Shown piece by piece: positions 47,160 to 57,911 of a DNA stretch of 64,000 bases. A program made the position numbers and the translations under genes. Each line of letters opens with the position of its first letter. Positions within the stretch are counted from its first letter, which is position 1. Location of the stretch: contig JAMXBD010000819.1 in assembly GCA_024138025.1 (NCBI GenBank), positions 372,001-436,000 on the forward strand, read 5' to 3'. The DNA is from Combretum micranthum. Its lineage: Eukaryota > Streptophyta > Magnoliopsida > Myrtales > Combretaceae. The notes below the pieces were generated by a model. The model saw only the letters and a program-made list of their open reading frames with translations. It was not told the DNA's origin and ran no database searches.

Positions 47160-49341
47160 TGTAAGGCCCTGGACTTACCCCTATATTTAGAATAGGTAAA
47201 TCCAGTTCCCCAACCACATATAATTCGTGGTTTTATATGTAAGGTTGTAATCCAGGATTAGTTTTGATAGTTATGAGCTTAAATGTCTTATAAAAACAAA
47301 CTTCATTACTAATAGTACATATAACATTCCATAAAAAACAACTTTTAACTTCATTGCTTAATAAAAGATCCAAATATATAAATATATTACAAACAAGGCC
47401 CATAAACAAGCCATTTACAAAATATATCAAAAGACAACAAAATCCTATTAACTAATACATAGGTTTTCAACACATATGTGTATATATAACTATTCTATTA
47501 CATAAGGGTTTCATCAAAGTCAAGGCCGTCTCTACTCCTCCCAATCATCTAAGAACTCCTCAAAATCGGATCCATATCCCTTGCTTGTATAGAATTCGTC
47601 ATCTACACCTGAAAAGATAAAAAGTGAGCTAGAAGCCTAGTACACAAGAAACGAAAACAAATGTGTAATGGCACATACGGTCTTAAACTATAATGCAATG
47701 TGACAATCATTCGGTTATTAGATAATCTTTAAATAGTCAAACATCGCTAGAGTATTTAAACTCCAAACAACAAGAATATCTAGGAGTCCTGAGTAACGAT
47801 CACGACGCTCAAGGAATTTATATAAGTAGCTCAGATATTTATATCTCCTAGATGATGTATCCATAAAAGAGAAAATAACCTCATCTAGGGTTAACAGCCG
47901 TTACACAACTTCACTTATCTTAATTCATAACATCTCCTAGTCTAACTGTTCCCATAAACATTTGAACTAAATCATATTATTTCATTCTAAGCTTAAGCAA
48001 ACGTTATGACGATACCGTCTTCCCCCAATCTGAGCAAGATGTTGCTCTCCGAATCGGATACCGATCTGTCATCTAGGCCAGATATAGATTTAAACAGCGT
48101 AAGAGACATTCGGTTCAAATAAAGTTTAAGTTTTTCTATATTAGAGTTGGTTAAATATATTCCTATCCTAAGTAAAGGACAATCACGTTACTACGTACCT
48201 TACGAAGGTCTAAAAAGTGACCGAGAGCTTATTTTGATCAGCACAAACTCGTACGCTCTGGTGTACAAGGTAGTGCTAATATGGGAAAATCTTTTTTATA
48301 GCCAACACGCATTTTTCATGATTCCTTTATGCAATATATCAACTTTTACACATTCAAACTCTCTTCAAAACACATAAGAAGCTTCGTACTACTTGGTGTA
48401 TAAACTTAACATTATCCATTCACTTCCAACTCATCAAACAACATAAATATCACTTCAAATTCCACTCTTCATTCAATACAACATTCAACACATACCCAAC
48501 TTCACTAACCCTTACTACACTATTCATATTACACTTCATTTTCACCAACACACTTCAACTACTTAACATACACATATTACAACTTCATATGGTAGCCCAA
48601 ACACTTCTCAACAATTAACAAAAAATTGCAAACTATTAAAGCTCATAACAACACAATATTCATAGTTGATATAATCTCTAAGTTAACAAACTTGCACTAA
48701 ATAAAACATACACTTACCCCAAGAATTTGGGCTTGGTTAGAAGGCTTTAGTATGAGCTCTTAACAGCCAAACTTGTAGGAATTTGGATAGGGGACTTAGC
48801 TTTGATGTTGGAGTGGCTTTGGAAGAGAAAAATGTTGAGTTTGAATATGTTTAAAGAGTTGTCTTGAAGAGGGTCTAATTTTTGGACGAAAATTGTAAGA
48901 TTTTTAGCTTAATCTTATCCATTCTTTGACTTCAAAGACATCACGTTAGAAGACTCTTAATTGGCTTAAGTTGGGCTTTATGTGGGCTTCATTGGTTTGA
49001 ATTGAAATAAGGCTTTGGGCTTGTTTTTGGGTTAAAAAATCTTTCATCACACTCACACATACATGTAACATGCATTAAATTAAATTTAACTCACTTCATC
49101 ATTCATCCAACCACATTAACTAAACATAATTCTTAATAACACAAAAACATATATACCTATATATTAATATTAAGCACTTATTATACTAATGCAAACATAT
49201 ATATATATTTTACACTCCTAAAACACATGCATTAAGTTATGCTACTTAATCTATATGTCATACTTGCTATTTATTTATTCTAATATGCAAAACGATCAAC
49301 ACACCTATATAACATGATATTGGAAATTCATGGCTATTACA
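47160..49341 (-). repeat. 5' LTR of the gypsy element (shortened)
   Basis: 2,182 bp. It matches 38092-40856 but lacks two internal stretches, of about 80 bp (equivalent to about 38968-39049) and about 490 bp (about 39232-39728). In compared stretches substitutions run at roughly one in 15-25 bases. Confidence 0.93.
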
Positions 49342-49914
49342 TCATCAATTGTGCCATTTTTGGCTACATAGATATCTTCTACCTCTTCATTATCATCATT
49401 GCCTCAACCATGGTGTCTTTTTCGTCTTTGATCCATGCTCAAGTTTAGAGTATCCAATTCTTTATCCATGGTTTCCTACAAGTTCAAGAGCTTCTCATTT
49501 CCTTTTCTACCATTCCTAGCACTCCATTAACTTTACTAAAATCTACCCATTAAAATTATGATATATTAAAGAAGTAGTAGAAGTTGTGTAGGAATAAAGA
49601 TAATTTGATAGCATAAGTGAAAAACTATACTAGACACAAAGAGAGTTGAATGGATTATCTTCAGTTTTTAGATGCTTACGACTCATAACAAAGTAAAAGG
49701 GATAAAGTTGTTGCTATTATTTATTAATTTTTATGGGTCTAGAAAAGTCATACAATTATCCATTTCAATGTGTCAGCTCTATATCGATTTTAAAATTAAT
49801 AAATGCCAAGAGAAATAATGTACCTTAAAATTTTACTAAAAGTAAGCTTAATAGAGAAGGAAATATAGTATAGAAAGAACCATTATTATACCAAAAGTCA
49901 TTAAAAAGCAATAA

Positions 49915-50085
49915 TTTTAAATAAATAGGCTTTAAAGGTACCATCTTGCATTGATGGGCTTTGAAAGGCATCATCTTGCATGATGGGTTTTATGAGAAAT
50001 ACCACCTTGGATTAACGAGCTTTGGGAGTCGCCATCTTAAATTGATGGGTTTTGAAAGTGTCATTTCGGATTCGTAAGAATTTTG
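49915..50085 (+). repeat. About 30-bp minisatellite (copy 2)
   Basis: Five diverged units of about 30 bp with the core ATTGATGGGCTTTGAAAGGC.TCATCTTG. Counterpart of 19760-19905. Confidence 0.72.
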
Positions 50086-50344
50086 AATTTCTTAAAGGAT
50101 GACCAAGTTTCTTAAGTTTTTTGAGGATAATTAAAATTCCTACATATTCAAAGGATAACCAAAGTTCCCTCATTTTTCTAAACATTGAAATGCTAGGGTT
50201 ACTAAAATTCCAAAAGGGTAATTGAAACCTTTGCCTCTTGTAGAATAACTTAAAGTTCCTACATATTTAAGGGATCATTGGAATTCCTAGGTTTTCTTTA
50301 TATAGTAATACTAGAGTTCCTATACTCTAAAAAGATGACTAAAA
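50086..50344. repeat. Degenerate 'GATAATTAAAGTTCCTA' repeats
   Basis: A diffuse array of phrases such as 'GGATAATTAAAATTCCTACA', 'GGTAATTGAAACC' and 'GGGATCATTGGAATTCCTA' at intervals of roughly 30-40 bp, continuing beyond the CACTA element to about 50620. No coding sequence. Confidence 0.5.
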
Positions 50345-50503
50345 CACTACAAGAAAATTAATTTTTAAAAATAGAAATTCTTTGGCGTAAATTTAATAAA
50401 AAATTATATTTATACAAATACAATCAACGACAATGATTTTTGTAATAGAAATTTACATTTAGAGATAAAAATTTTATTTATAAATTCTAGTTTTCTTGTA
50501 GTG
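50345..50503. mobile_element. CACTA-type MITE
   Basis: 159 bp with perfect 13-bp terminal inverted repeats CACTACAAGAAAA, flanked by AAA on both sides (50342-50344 and 50504-50506). The CACTA ends and 3-bp duplication identify an En/Spm-type non-autonomous element. The arms extend imperfectly inward, so the whole unit can fold back. Confidence 0.88.
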
Positions 50504-51060
50504 AAACTCTTGAAGGCTTGATAAGATAATTAAAGGTCTTGAAGACTCCATAAGATTATCAAAGTTCTTGAGGTTTTATTAAAGGGAGGTAAGATTATTA
50601 AAGTTCCTAGATCTCTAGATAATTTTTTTTCTTTCTTTAAAACTTCTGCTTGAAAAACTTTCTTTTCTCAATTTTTGTATACAAATGCTTTTATTGAAAA
50701 ACTTTTTGGGAGTTTGCACATTATCACTTTCAAAGTTTGCCAAGATATAGATTCCCCTCTTAAACTTTCAAAGTGAATTTTTTTAACCCTTTCAAATTTT
50801 CAAAAATTAGCATAGTTAAGGAAAGCTAACATTTTTTGTGATTTTAAGGGGTGAATTCGCACATAAGTGAAAGTTCTATTTTGTGTTTAACAAAAAATGT
50901 TAAGTATCGTTGATTATGCCAATTTTGAAGTTTAAGAGGCCCAAATTGTTTTAATGGAAAATGTTAAGTATTTTTAATTGTGCCAATTTTGAAAATTTGA
51001 GGGGTCAAAAAACTCACTACCACTGCCCTACTGCTCCTGCTACTCTGCTACTATTACTGC
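50504..51060. other. No gene; tandem repeats
   Basis: Continuation of the 'ATTAAAGTTC' array up to about 50620. A direct repeat of about 65 bp ('AAAATGTTAAGTAT...TGCCAATTTTGAA') occurs at about 50893 and 50958. Confidence 0.5.
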
Positions 51061-51503
51061 TACTATTATTTCTTTGTGAATTCCTTATTAAAGCATGTCG
51101 TAAGTGTGATTACCTCAAATTTTCTTTGTGTCTTTTAAAATCAACAACTGTAACCACCAACAGACGACTTAGGGTTTTCTAAAACTCCTTCAAATGATTG
51201 AATCCCTTCAACATCAACAACGCAACTCAGAAAAGACAACTCCTTCTAATCAATAAAGGATTGAAAAGGACAAAATACCGAGTTATTTGACCCTTGATCT
51301 TCCTTGAAGCAAAATATAAGATTGAGAGAGGTTTTAAGATTTGTCTCTTTGTGAAACTACTTAGAGAAAGATATGCATGTTTTAGGTAAGGGGGATAAAG
51401 AGGTATATTTATTACGTTGTTTGGGTAGATTATTTCGCCCTTTTATTTATCCACATATGATACTCTTGCCCTTCATTTATGTTTTATTTATTTTTATCTT
51501 ACA
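51061..51503 (-). repeat. 3' LTR of the second gypsy element (left part not resolved)
   Basis: The LTR start TGTAAGATAAAAATAAATAAA (minus strand from 51503) directly follows a polypurine tract. A stretch at 51085-51125 resembles 57800-57850 in the opposite LTR ('AAGCATG-CATAA-GTGATTAC'). I could not align the rest, so the left boundary is arbitrary and the two LTRs are probably truncated or strongly diverged. Confidence 0.4.
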
Positions 51504-51520
51504 TCTTTCCTCTCCTAAAA
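51504..51520 (-). other. Polypurine tract
   Basis: The minus strand reads TTTTAGGAGAGGAAAGA before TGTAAGAT. Confidence 0.8.
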
Positions 51521-51533
51521 GAAACTTTCATCC

Positions 51534-51980
51534 TCAAAATTTACTTGGATCATTGAAAAGCTCGGGATACTTTATCTTTATCTCTTCTTCAAGTTCACAA
51601 GTAACTTTTTGTTCAGATTGATTTTTCCATTGCACTTTCACATACTTGATCACACATCTTCTCAGAATCTATTATTTTGTGTCAATAATCTTTACTAGCT
51701 TTTCAACTGTGATGAGATTCGATTGTACTTCCAACAATTCCAATGCTACTATCTGGTTAGGATCCTTCACATATTTCCTCAACATAGAAACATGGAATAC
51801 ATTGTTTACACCATTCGAACTAGGCGGTAAATTTAATCTATAAGCTACATCGCCTATTTGTTCCAAAACTTCAAAGGGTCCCACATACCTGAGGTTTAAC
51901 TTACTTCTTAAACCAAACTTGAAGACACCTTTAGCTGGTGAAATGTTAAGCAGAACGTGTTCTCTTACTTTAAACTCCAA
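51534..51980 (-). pseudogene. Second gypsy: integrase C-terminus and chromodomain
   Basis: 51672-51980 encodes LNLRYVGPFEVLEQIGDVAY and NNVFHVSMLRKYVKDP. A frame change near 51672 leads to the chromodomain tail (YVKVQWKNQSEQKVTCELEE...KYPELF), ending at TGA 51534-51536. The conserved chromodomain tryptophan ('TWE') reads TCE here. Confidence 0.87.
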
Positions 51981-52273
51981 AGGTCTCCTACTTTTATCTG
52001 TATAACTTTTCTGACGGCTTTGAGCTATTTACAACTTCTGTCTGATCAATTTGACCTTATCAATAGCATCTTGTCCCAGCTCTGGTCCCATTATTTATCC
52101 ATCACCTACTTCGTCTTAATAAATCGGCAACTGGCATTTTCTACCATACAAGACTTCATAAGGTAGCATCTGCAGTAACGCTTGATAACAATTATTATAA
52201 GCAAACTCCACCAAAAGTAATTGCTCATCCTAGCTACCTTCAAAATCTAAGGCATATGCTCTCAATAAATCTT

Positions 52274-52522
52274 TTAGAATTTGGATTCAGATTGCCTGTC
52301 TATTTTAGGATGATATGTAGTACTAAAAACTACTTTAGTACCTAAAGCTTGATGTAGGCTTTTCCATAATCTTCCAACAAACCCGGTATCTCTATCTAAC
52401 ACGATAGTCACTAGTATCCCATGTAACCTCACTATCTCTTTGATGTACAACTTTGCCAACTGTTCCATGGTATACCCTGTTTTAATGGATATAAAGTAGG
52501 CTACCTTGATAAGTCTGTCCAA
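52274..52522 (-). pseudogene. Second gypsy: integrase core
   Basis: Recognisable by MDRLIKVAYFISIKT, LYIKEIVRLHG, IVLDRDTGFVGRLWKSLHQA and YHPKIDRQSESKF. The usual 'QTDGQSE' before the catalytic Glu reads KIDRQSE. Flanking parts are present but out of frame with stops. Confidence 0.88.
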
Positions 52523-52734
52523 AATTACTCATACCTAGCCAAACCTTTCTCTACTTCTAGGTAAAGCCGAAACGAAATCCATGTTTATGTGCTCCCATTT
52601 CCACTAAGGTATAGATAAAGGCTTTGATTCACCTACTGGTCTCCTATGCTCGATATTAATCAACTGACACATATAACGATTAGACACATATTCTACTATT
52701 TCTTTCTTCATGTTATTTCACCACTACATCTTTT

Positions 52735-53043
52735 TCAAATCATGATATATCGTGTTGCCTCTGGGAGGATAGAATATCTAGAGGAATGTGCCTCTTTTAG
52801 TAACTCCTTCTTGAGCTCTCCCTGTTCTAGCACATAGAGCCTCCCTTTATATCTTTTGAAACCTTCGCTGTCTATGTGAAACCCCATTGCTTTGCCCACT
52901 GCCATTCTTTTCTTTACCTCATGTACACTTAGATCATCCACTTGTGCTACTTTGATCATTTCTATAATAGTAAGCTGAATTTGCAAATTAGCCAGTCTTG
53001 CACCTACTCGTCTGGTCACTACTTCTAATTCCACCTTTCTCAT
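52735..53043 (-). pseudogene. Second gypsy: linker to integrase zinc finger
   Basis: Aligns with the 42095-42400 part of the first element: a 'RVGARLANLQIQLTIIEMIK' linker, then YKGRLYVLEQGELKKELLKE and AHSSRYSI before the H2C2 finger. RNase H between here and 53600 is too broken to give an open frame. Confidence 0.8.
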
Positions 53044-53600
53044 ATTATCTACTAGACAACATTACATTCACCTTTCCAGGATGGTACTAAATATCAACAT
53101 GATAGTCCTTTATCAGCTCCAATGATCTCCTTTGCCTCATACTCAGCTCCCTTTGTGTAAAGATATATTTTAAATCTTTTATGGTCCATACATACTTTGC
53201 ATCTCTCTCCATACATATAGTGTCTCTACAGTTTCAAAGTATGTACTATTGCTGCCAGTTCCAAATCATGTGTAGGGAAATTCTTTTCATTAAGCTTCAA
53301 TTGTTTAGAGGCATATGCTATCACCCTGCTTCCCTACATCAACACATAACCTAACCCTTGTATGGACACATCACTATAAATGGTATACTCCTCGCCACTC
53401 ACTAGTAAGGCTAGAATAGGTGTTGATACTAGCTTTTCCTTCAGTTGCAAAAAACTATTTTCATAGTCTTCATCCTAAACATACTTTACTCCTTTTTGGG
53501 TCAGTCTGGTAAAAAGACTTGCTATGTTAGAGAAATCCTCTACAAACCTTTTGTAGTATCCTGCTATTCCCAGCTGAAAACTTCTAATTTTGACATACTC

Positions 53601-54431
53601 TTAGGAATTGGCTATTTCTACCATTGCCTTTCCTTTTTCAGGATCTACTGCTATCCCATTTCCATCGATGATATACCTTAAGAAAGATACTTGCTTTAAC
53701 CAGAACTCATATTTTGTGAACTTAGCATACAACTTTTCATCCTGTAATCGACTTAGAACTAATCTTAAATGCTCTTCATGTTCTTGCTTTGATTTAGAAT
53801 ACAACAAAACATCATCTATAAAGACCACTACAAACAAATCTAGATAATCTTTGAAGACTCTATTCATAAGGTTCATAAAGACGGCTGGTACATTTGTGAG
53901 ACCAAATGACATAGCTACAAACTCATATTTCCCATATCTAGTTCTGAAGGCTGTCTTCTCTATGTTCTCTTCTCTAATACACAGTTGATGATATCCCGAT
54001 CTAAGATTGATCTTTGAGAATACTCGTGCTCCTGCCAGCTGGTTAAATAGATCATCTATCTTTGGCAGATGGTATTTATTCTTGATAGTTACTTGATTTA
54101 ACTCTCTATAATCTATACATGATTGCATACGTCCATCCTTTTTCTTTACAAACAAAGCTAGAGCTCCCCAAGGTGACACACTAGATTTAATAAACTTCTT
54201 CTTAAGTAAATCTTCCAATTGAGCCTTTATCTTTGCAAGTTCTATTGGTGCCATGCAGTATGGTATCTTAGATATTGATACAGTACCTTGCATCAAATCA
54301 ATGCATAACTCTATCTCTCTGTTTGGTGGTAACCTTAGTAGATCTTCTAGGAAAACATCGGGGTATTCACATACTATTGGTACCTGAGCAAGGTCTGCCT
54401 CTGGTTTATCTTCTATCATCAAGGCCGTCAT
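53601..54431 (-). pseudogene. Second gypsy: reverse transcriptase
   Basis: 276 open codons, the longest frame of the window. Motifs in order: [95 protein letters not shown] and the catalytic [12 protein letters not shown], then [10 protein letters not shown]. It retains the RT middle that is missing from the first element. It ends before RNase H at a stop; the expected 'LGH' is LRY. An RT open this long in an otherwise ruined element may reflect chance. Confidence 0.93.
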
Positions 54432-54449
54432 GGATAAGGTAGACTTATC

Positions 54450-54863
54450 TCATAACTCATAAGTAGGTAGAATTAGAGGTCTTTGCACTGCAAGTTTGTG
54501 TGTAAATTGATCCCCATTTGGCATACTAAACTCCACTATCAGGTCATGACAATCAATCATGGCATGATAATTTACTAACTGATCTACTCCTAAGGTTATA
54601 TCAAAGTCCACCATGTCAAACACTACTAGGTTTGCAGGTAGATGCCTACCTTCTATCTCTACATTCATATTTCTACAAATTATGTTTAACATGGTTCCAC
54701 TCCCTAAATGTGTGTGTACAAACAAGAATTCAGACATAGTTTCGGCACAGACATTACACACAGACATAAACAATTCAAAGATGTATAAAAAGCTCGCATC
54801 AATATCAGAAAGCACATAAGCACTATGCAGGAGTATAAAGTGCATACCTGCAATAGTGTCCAC
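54450..54863 (-). pseudogene. Second gypsy: aspartic protease, inactive
   Basis: The fold is recognisable by the C-terminal motif DFDITLGVDQLVNYHAMIDC. The active-site region reads YVLSDIDASFLYIF where D-S/T-G-A is expected, so the catalytic triad is lost. Confidence 0.82.
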
Positions 54864-54904
54864 ACTAAATATATTCCTGCGATGGAGGGCATAAACCTTA
54901 GCTG

Positions 54905-55519
54905 GTGCTCTTTATCCTTGACCACTACGCCGAGGTTGGCCTATTTGAATCATGGAGCCACTGGATAACTAGGCTCCTTGCAATCTATGGCTTTGCTTCC
55001 ACATTGCCCACACTTAAAATAGAACACTTGTGGGATAACTTTCTCTATGCAAAACCTATGGCTGTGCCCAACCTTGCAACATGCAAAGCAAGCATCCTCA
55101 AGACACTTGTAGTCCTTGAGATCATGAGGTCCATAGCACCTAATACGCTTCTTTTCTGTACCTTGAGCTACTGATCCAACTTACTGTGTGATTGACCTCT
55201 TTCTTCTATCTTGGGTAAGAAAACAAGTGGCTGGCCGCTTATCTAAAAAGACCTGACTTCTCTATGTCTCACAACATTTTATCTTATTCAAGCTTGCTCA
55301 ATTGTCTTTGATTTTATTAACCACGACAAAGTAATTGGTTAAATCCATCAGGTTCATATGGTATCGAGTCTTAGACTCTAACCTTATGATGACTCGGCTC
55401 ACCTTGGTATCCTCACTTTCCTCTAGAGGATTTGGTAGAAATCTTATTAACCTATTCAACTCTGCCTCATATTCTTCTACTGTCATACATTGCTGTAGAG
55501 TATAATACACTTGTAGCAT
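54905..55519 (-). pseudogene. Second gypsy: gag C-terminal half with zinc knuckle
   Basis: 55298-55519 encodes the gag C-terminal core (YYTLQQCMTVEEYEAELNRL, then FLPNPLEESED). Further on (about 55060-55110) the knuckle CFACCKVGHSHRFC is visible in another frame. Several stops separate the parts. Confidence 0.8.
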
Positions 55520-56313
55520 CTAACGTTTGGTGCTATGAGGGAAATACTCCCTGTAAAAACCTATTGGAATTTGTCCCAGATGATCACTCTAATCATGCGT
55601 CTTTTAGTGCTTAATTACCAATTATTTCTCACCCAGTTAGCAAGTAAGAGGCATACTTGACCTTTTTATTCTCACGAATATTCATAGTAGAAAAAGTCTT
55701 CTTTGCTTCCTCCATCCACAATTGAGCATCAAGCGGCCTCCCAGACTTTGGCTCAAACTTGTACACCAAATCTATAAACTTATTCATACTCAAAACATCA
55801 ACTTGCTTGGTACCATTGCCATTCTATCTTTGGGTTTCCTTCTTCTAGGCCTCAGCATTGGCCTGTATCACTTGTATATGTTGACGCATGTTCTGGTGTT
55901 GCTGCATAACTACCCATAAGAGGGTATTTACTATCTGCATAAGCTGAGTATCATCAACTAGTACCTATTGACCTGTAGGTAGGGATGGTAGCGGTGTTAA
56001 GTCATGAGGTAACTGATTCAAGGGTGACTGATTCAAAGGTGGTTGATTCATAGGTAGTTGCCCTCCATTAACTTCTTCTTCACTAGTCCTAGAGAAACCA
56101 ACATCAGGGCTCTTCTTCTATGTGGCATTCTATAAAGGATAAACATGGAGCTCATAAGAAAAGAGATAAAACAAGCAGAAGGATCAAAACATTATAGAAA
56201 ATACAAGATAACAACATTACTAACTAGATAAGCAACTCCAACTATTTGCTACCTCACTCATCATTGCTCACTATCCTAAGGAGTTCATAAATTAGATCTA
56301 GCAAGATTTATAA
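55520..56313 (-). pseudogene. Second gypsy: gag N-terminal region, decayed
   Basis: By position between primer site and gag core this is the gag N-terminus. It is rich in Gln/Asn/Pro-type codons around 55870-56060 ('MRQHIQV'-like and repeated 'NQPPLNQS'-type phrases) but has many stops. Confidence 0.55.
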
Positions 56314-56330
56314 CTTATGCTCTGACACCA
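56314..56330 (-). other. Primer binding site of the second gypsy element
   Basis: The minus strand reads TGGTGTCAGAGCATAAG; the first twelve bases match the initiator-Met type site with one change. Confidence 0.85.
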
Positions 56331-56337
56331 CTTAAGC

Positions 56338-57880
56338 TATAACGCCCTAAACGAGAGCATTAACAACCCGCCGTGTTCTCATTAGGGATGAACATGCTAA
56401 GGCTTGGATTCTACTAAACCACAATTACAATACAATATAACTTCAATATCTTACACTAAAGGAAATTTCTAAAATGTTTATGTCATAATAAAAACTTTTG
56501 AACAACTCAGTTGGCATAAACTAAGCACTAACTTAAATCAAATTTGAAACATCATATGAAAAATCTTAAAACATAAGAAATTATAAAAACTAACATCCAG
56601 ATTCTAAGAATCGTAACAACTAATTAAAACTTCATATGGTCTTAAGGATAAGCCATCTCCAACATAAAACATCTAATAATCAGCTGGAAAATCTGTTGAA
56701 CTATCATCTTCCCCATAGTCTACAAAAACATCATAACCAAATAGATCAAAGACTACTGGATCATCAACTATTCCTGAAAAATAAAAGGAGTGAGCATAAG
56801 ACCCAATATGCTAAACCACAATCACATGCGCATGAGCAATCATCATGTAAATCCACATACAATATGCAACATATACAACAATCATAATTTATTATCTTTT
56901 AACTAGCTAGACTTTAGAACCATTTGCAACCAGTTCTAATCCCAGAGTAACTCATAACTCTATGAAAAAACAAATACATATACATAAATGCTTATATATA
57001 TACTAGTGTTGGGTAATCCCCACATATCTTAAGTACCGTACTCGTATTAATCATAAACTACCAGAATCATCTCTGTATACAACTCTGTTTAGGACAACAC
57101 CACACATAAATTATTAGGGCATTATTCTAGTGATACCGATACTCCCGATCCAATAGACTCAACCAAGCACAAGCAACATCCAATTTAAAGCTAGATAGCA
57201 TTAAGTTCATTTACAATTTCTAAGCCTACATTCACAAACAATAACCAAGGTAAGTATGTACCTGAAACAACATTTGGAACAAATAACTTAGCTTAACTAG
57301 AAATACTTGAACACAAGCAAATGCTAATTCAAAACCCGATTTAAACAATAAAGATACTTCTAAGGTCATTTAGCCTCCTAAACTATTAAGAACTACAAAT
57401 ACTCTAGGTTTGAGATAGGTCTTATTACTTGGATTTAGGTATACTAAAGGTTAGGCAAAGAGTTAAAGAGTTTCAGAAGGTAAAAACCATGGATCGAAGA
57501 AGACTATAACATCTCTCTGTTTGTCACGCTCGTGATAGGAGGCATGATAGCCTCAAGAAGAAAAGAAAACAAAAAAAGCTCCTGTTATGCTTGTTATAGG
57601 GGGCAGACCTTCATCAAGGCTATGATGGGGGTGGTGACGGTCATCACGGTTGTGATCAGCCTCAAATTGCCAACCCGAGGGGATCACAGCTGTGAACCTC
57701 TGTCCGTACTTCCTTCACTCCAAAACACAAAAAACACTAAAAGAAAAACCTTTTCTTCAATTCTAAACCAAGAAACTCCAAAAGAAAACGTCTTTTCTTA
57801 TATTAAGCATTGTCATAAACGTGATTACTTGAAATTTTCCAAAGCAAGTAGTGGGGAGTCCGTCCTTGTGCATTAATACC
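56338..57880 (-). repeat. 5' LTR of the second gypsy element (outer end approximate)
   Basis: Lies directly outside the primer site and ends (minus strand) GTTTAGGGCGTTATA. It contains the near-palindrome cluster at 57520-57700. It resembles in layout, but does not closely match, the solo LTR at 16055-19293. The outer end is cut off or obscured by the next element at 57912. Confidence 0.55.
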
Positions 57881-57911
57881 GAAATTTTTTCCAATCAAAC
57901 CTAGGGGCTAT

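Larger units (their letters stand above)
38092..49341 (-). mobile_element. Full-length, defective Tekay/Del-like Ty3/gypsy chromovirus
   Basis: An 11.25-kb element with a perfect TCATC duplication (38087-38091 and 49342-49346), TG...CA long LTRs, primer site and polypurine tract. The order gag, protease, RT, RNase H, integrase, chromodomain identifies it as a chromovirus. Long LTRs and the C-terminal chromodomain point to the Tekay/Del lineage. A 1,466-bp foreign LTR interrupts RT at 43296-44761. Multiple stops and frameshifts show it is not autonomous. Confidence 0.95.
22885..50120 (+). repeat. Segmental duplication, copy 2 (expanded by insertions)
   Basis: This is the partner of 8578-19965, same orientation and order. 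Material absent from copy 1 includes a hAT-type MITE (22991-23844), small elements at 27313-28275, a MITE at 29584-29885, a 7.8-kb block at about 30080-37925 that carries nested LTR elements, and an 11.25-kb gypsy element (38092-49341). Copy 2 in turn lacks the two solo LTRs of copy 1, at sites that are intact. Its left end directly follows the chromovirus remnant. The right end fades out near 50120, after the shared 'AGGATAATTAAA' motif. Confidence 0.85.

Noticed and set aside
57532..57876. 114-codon plus-strand frame
   Set aside because: It overlaps the near-palindrome cluster of the second gypsy 5' LTR, antisense to the element; no motif.
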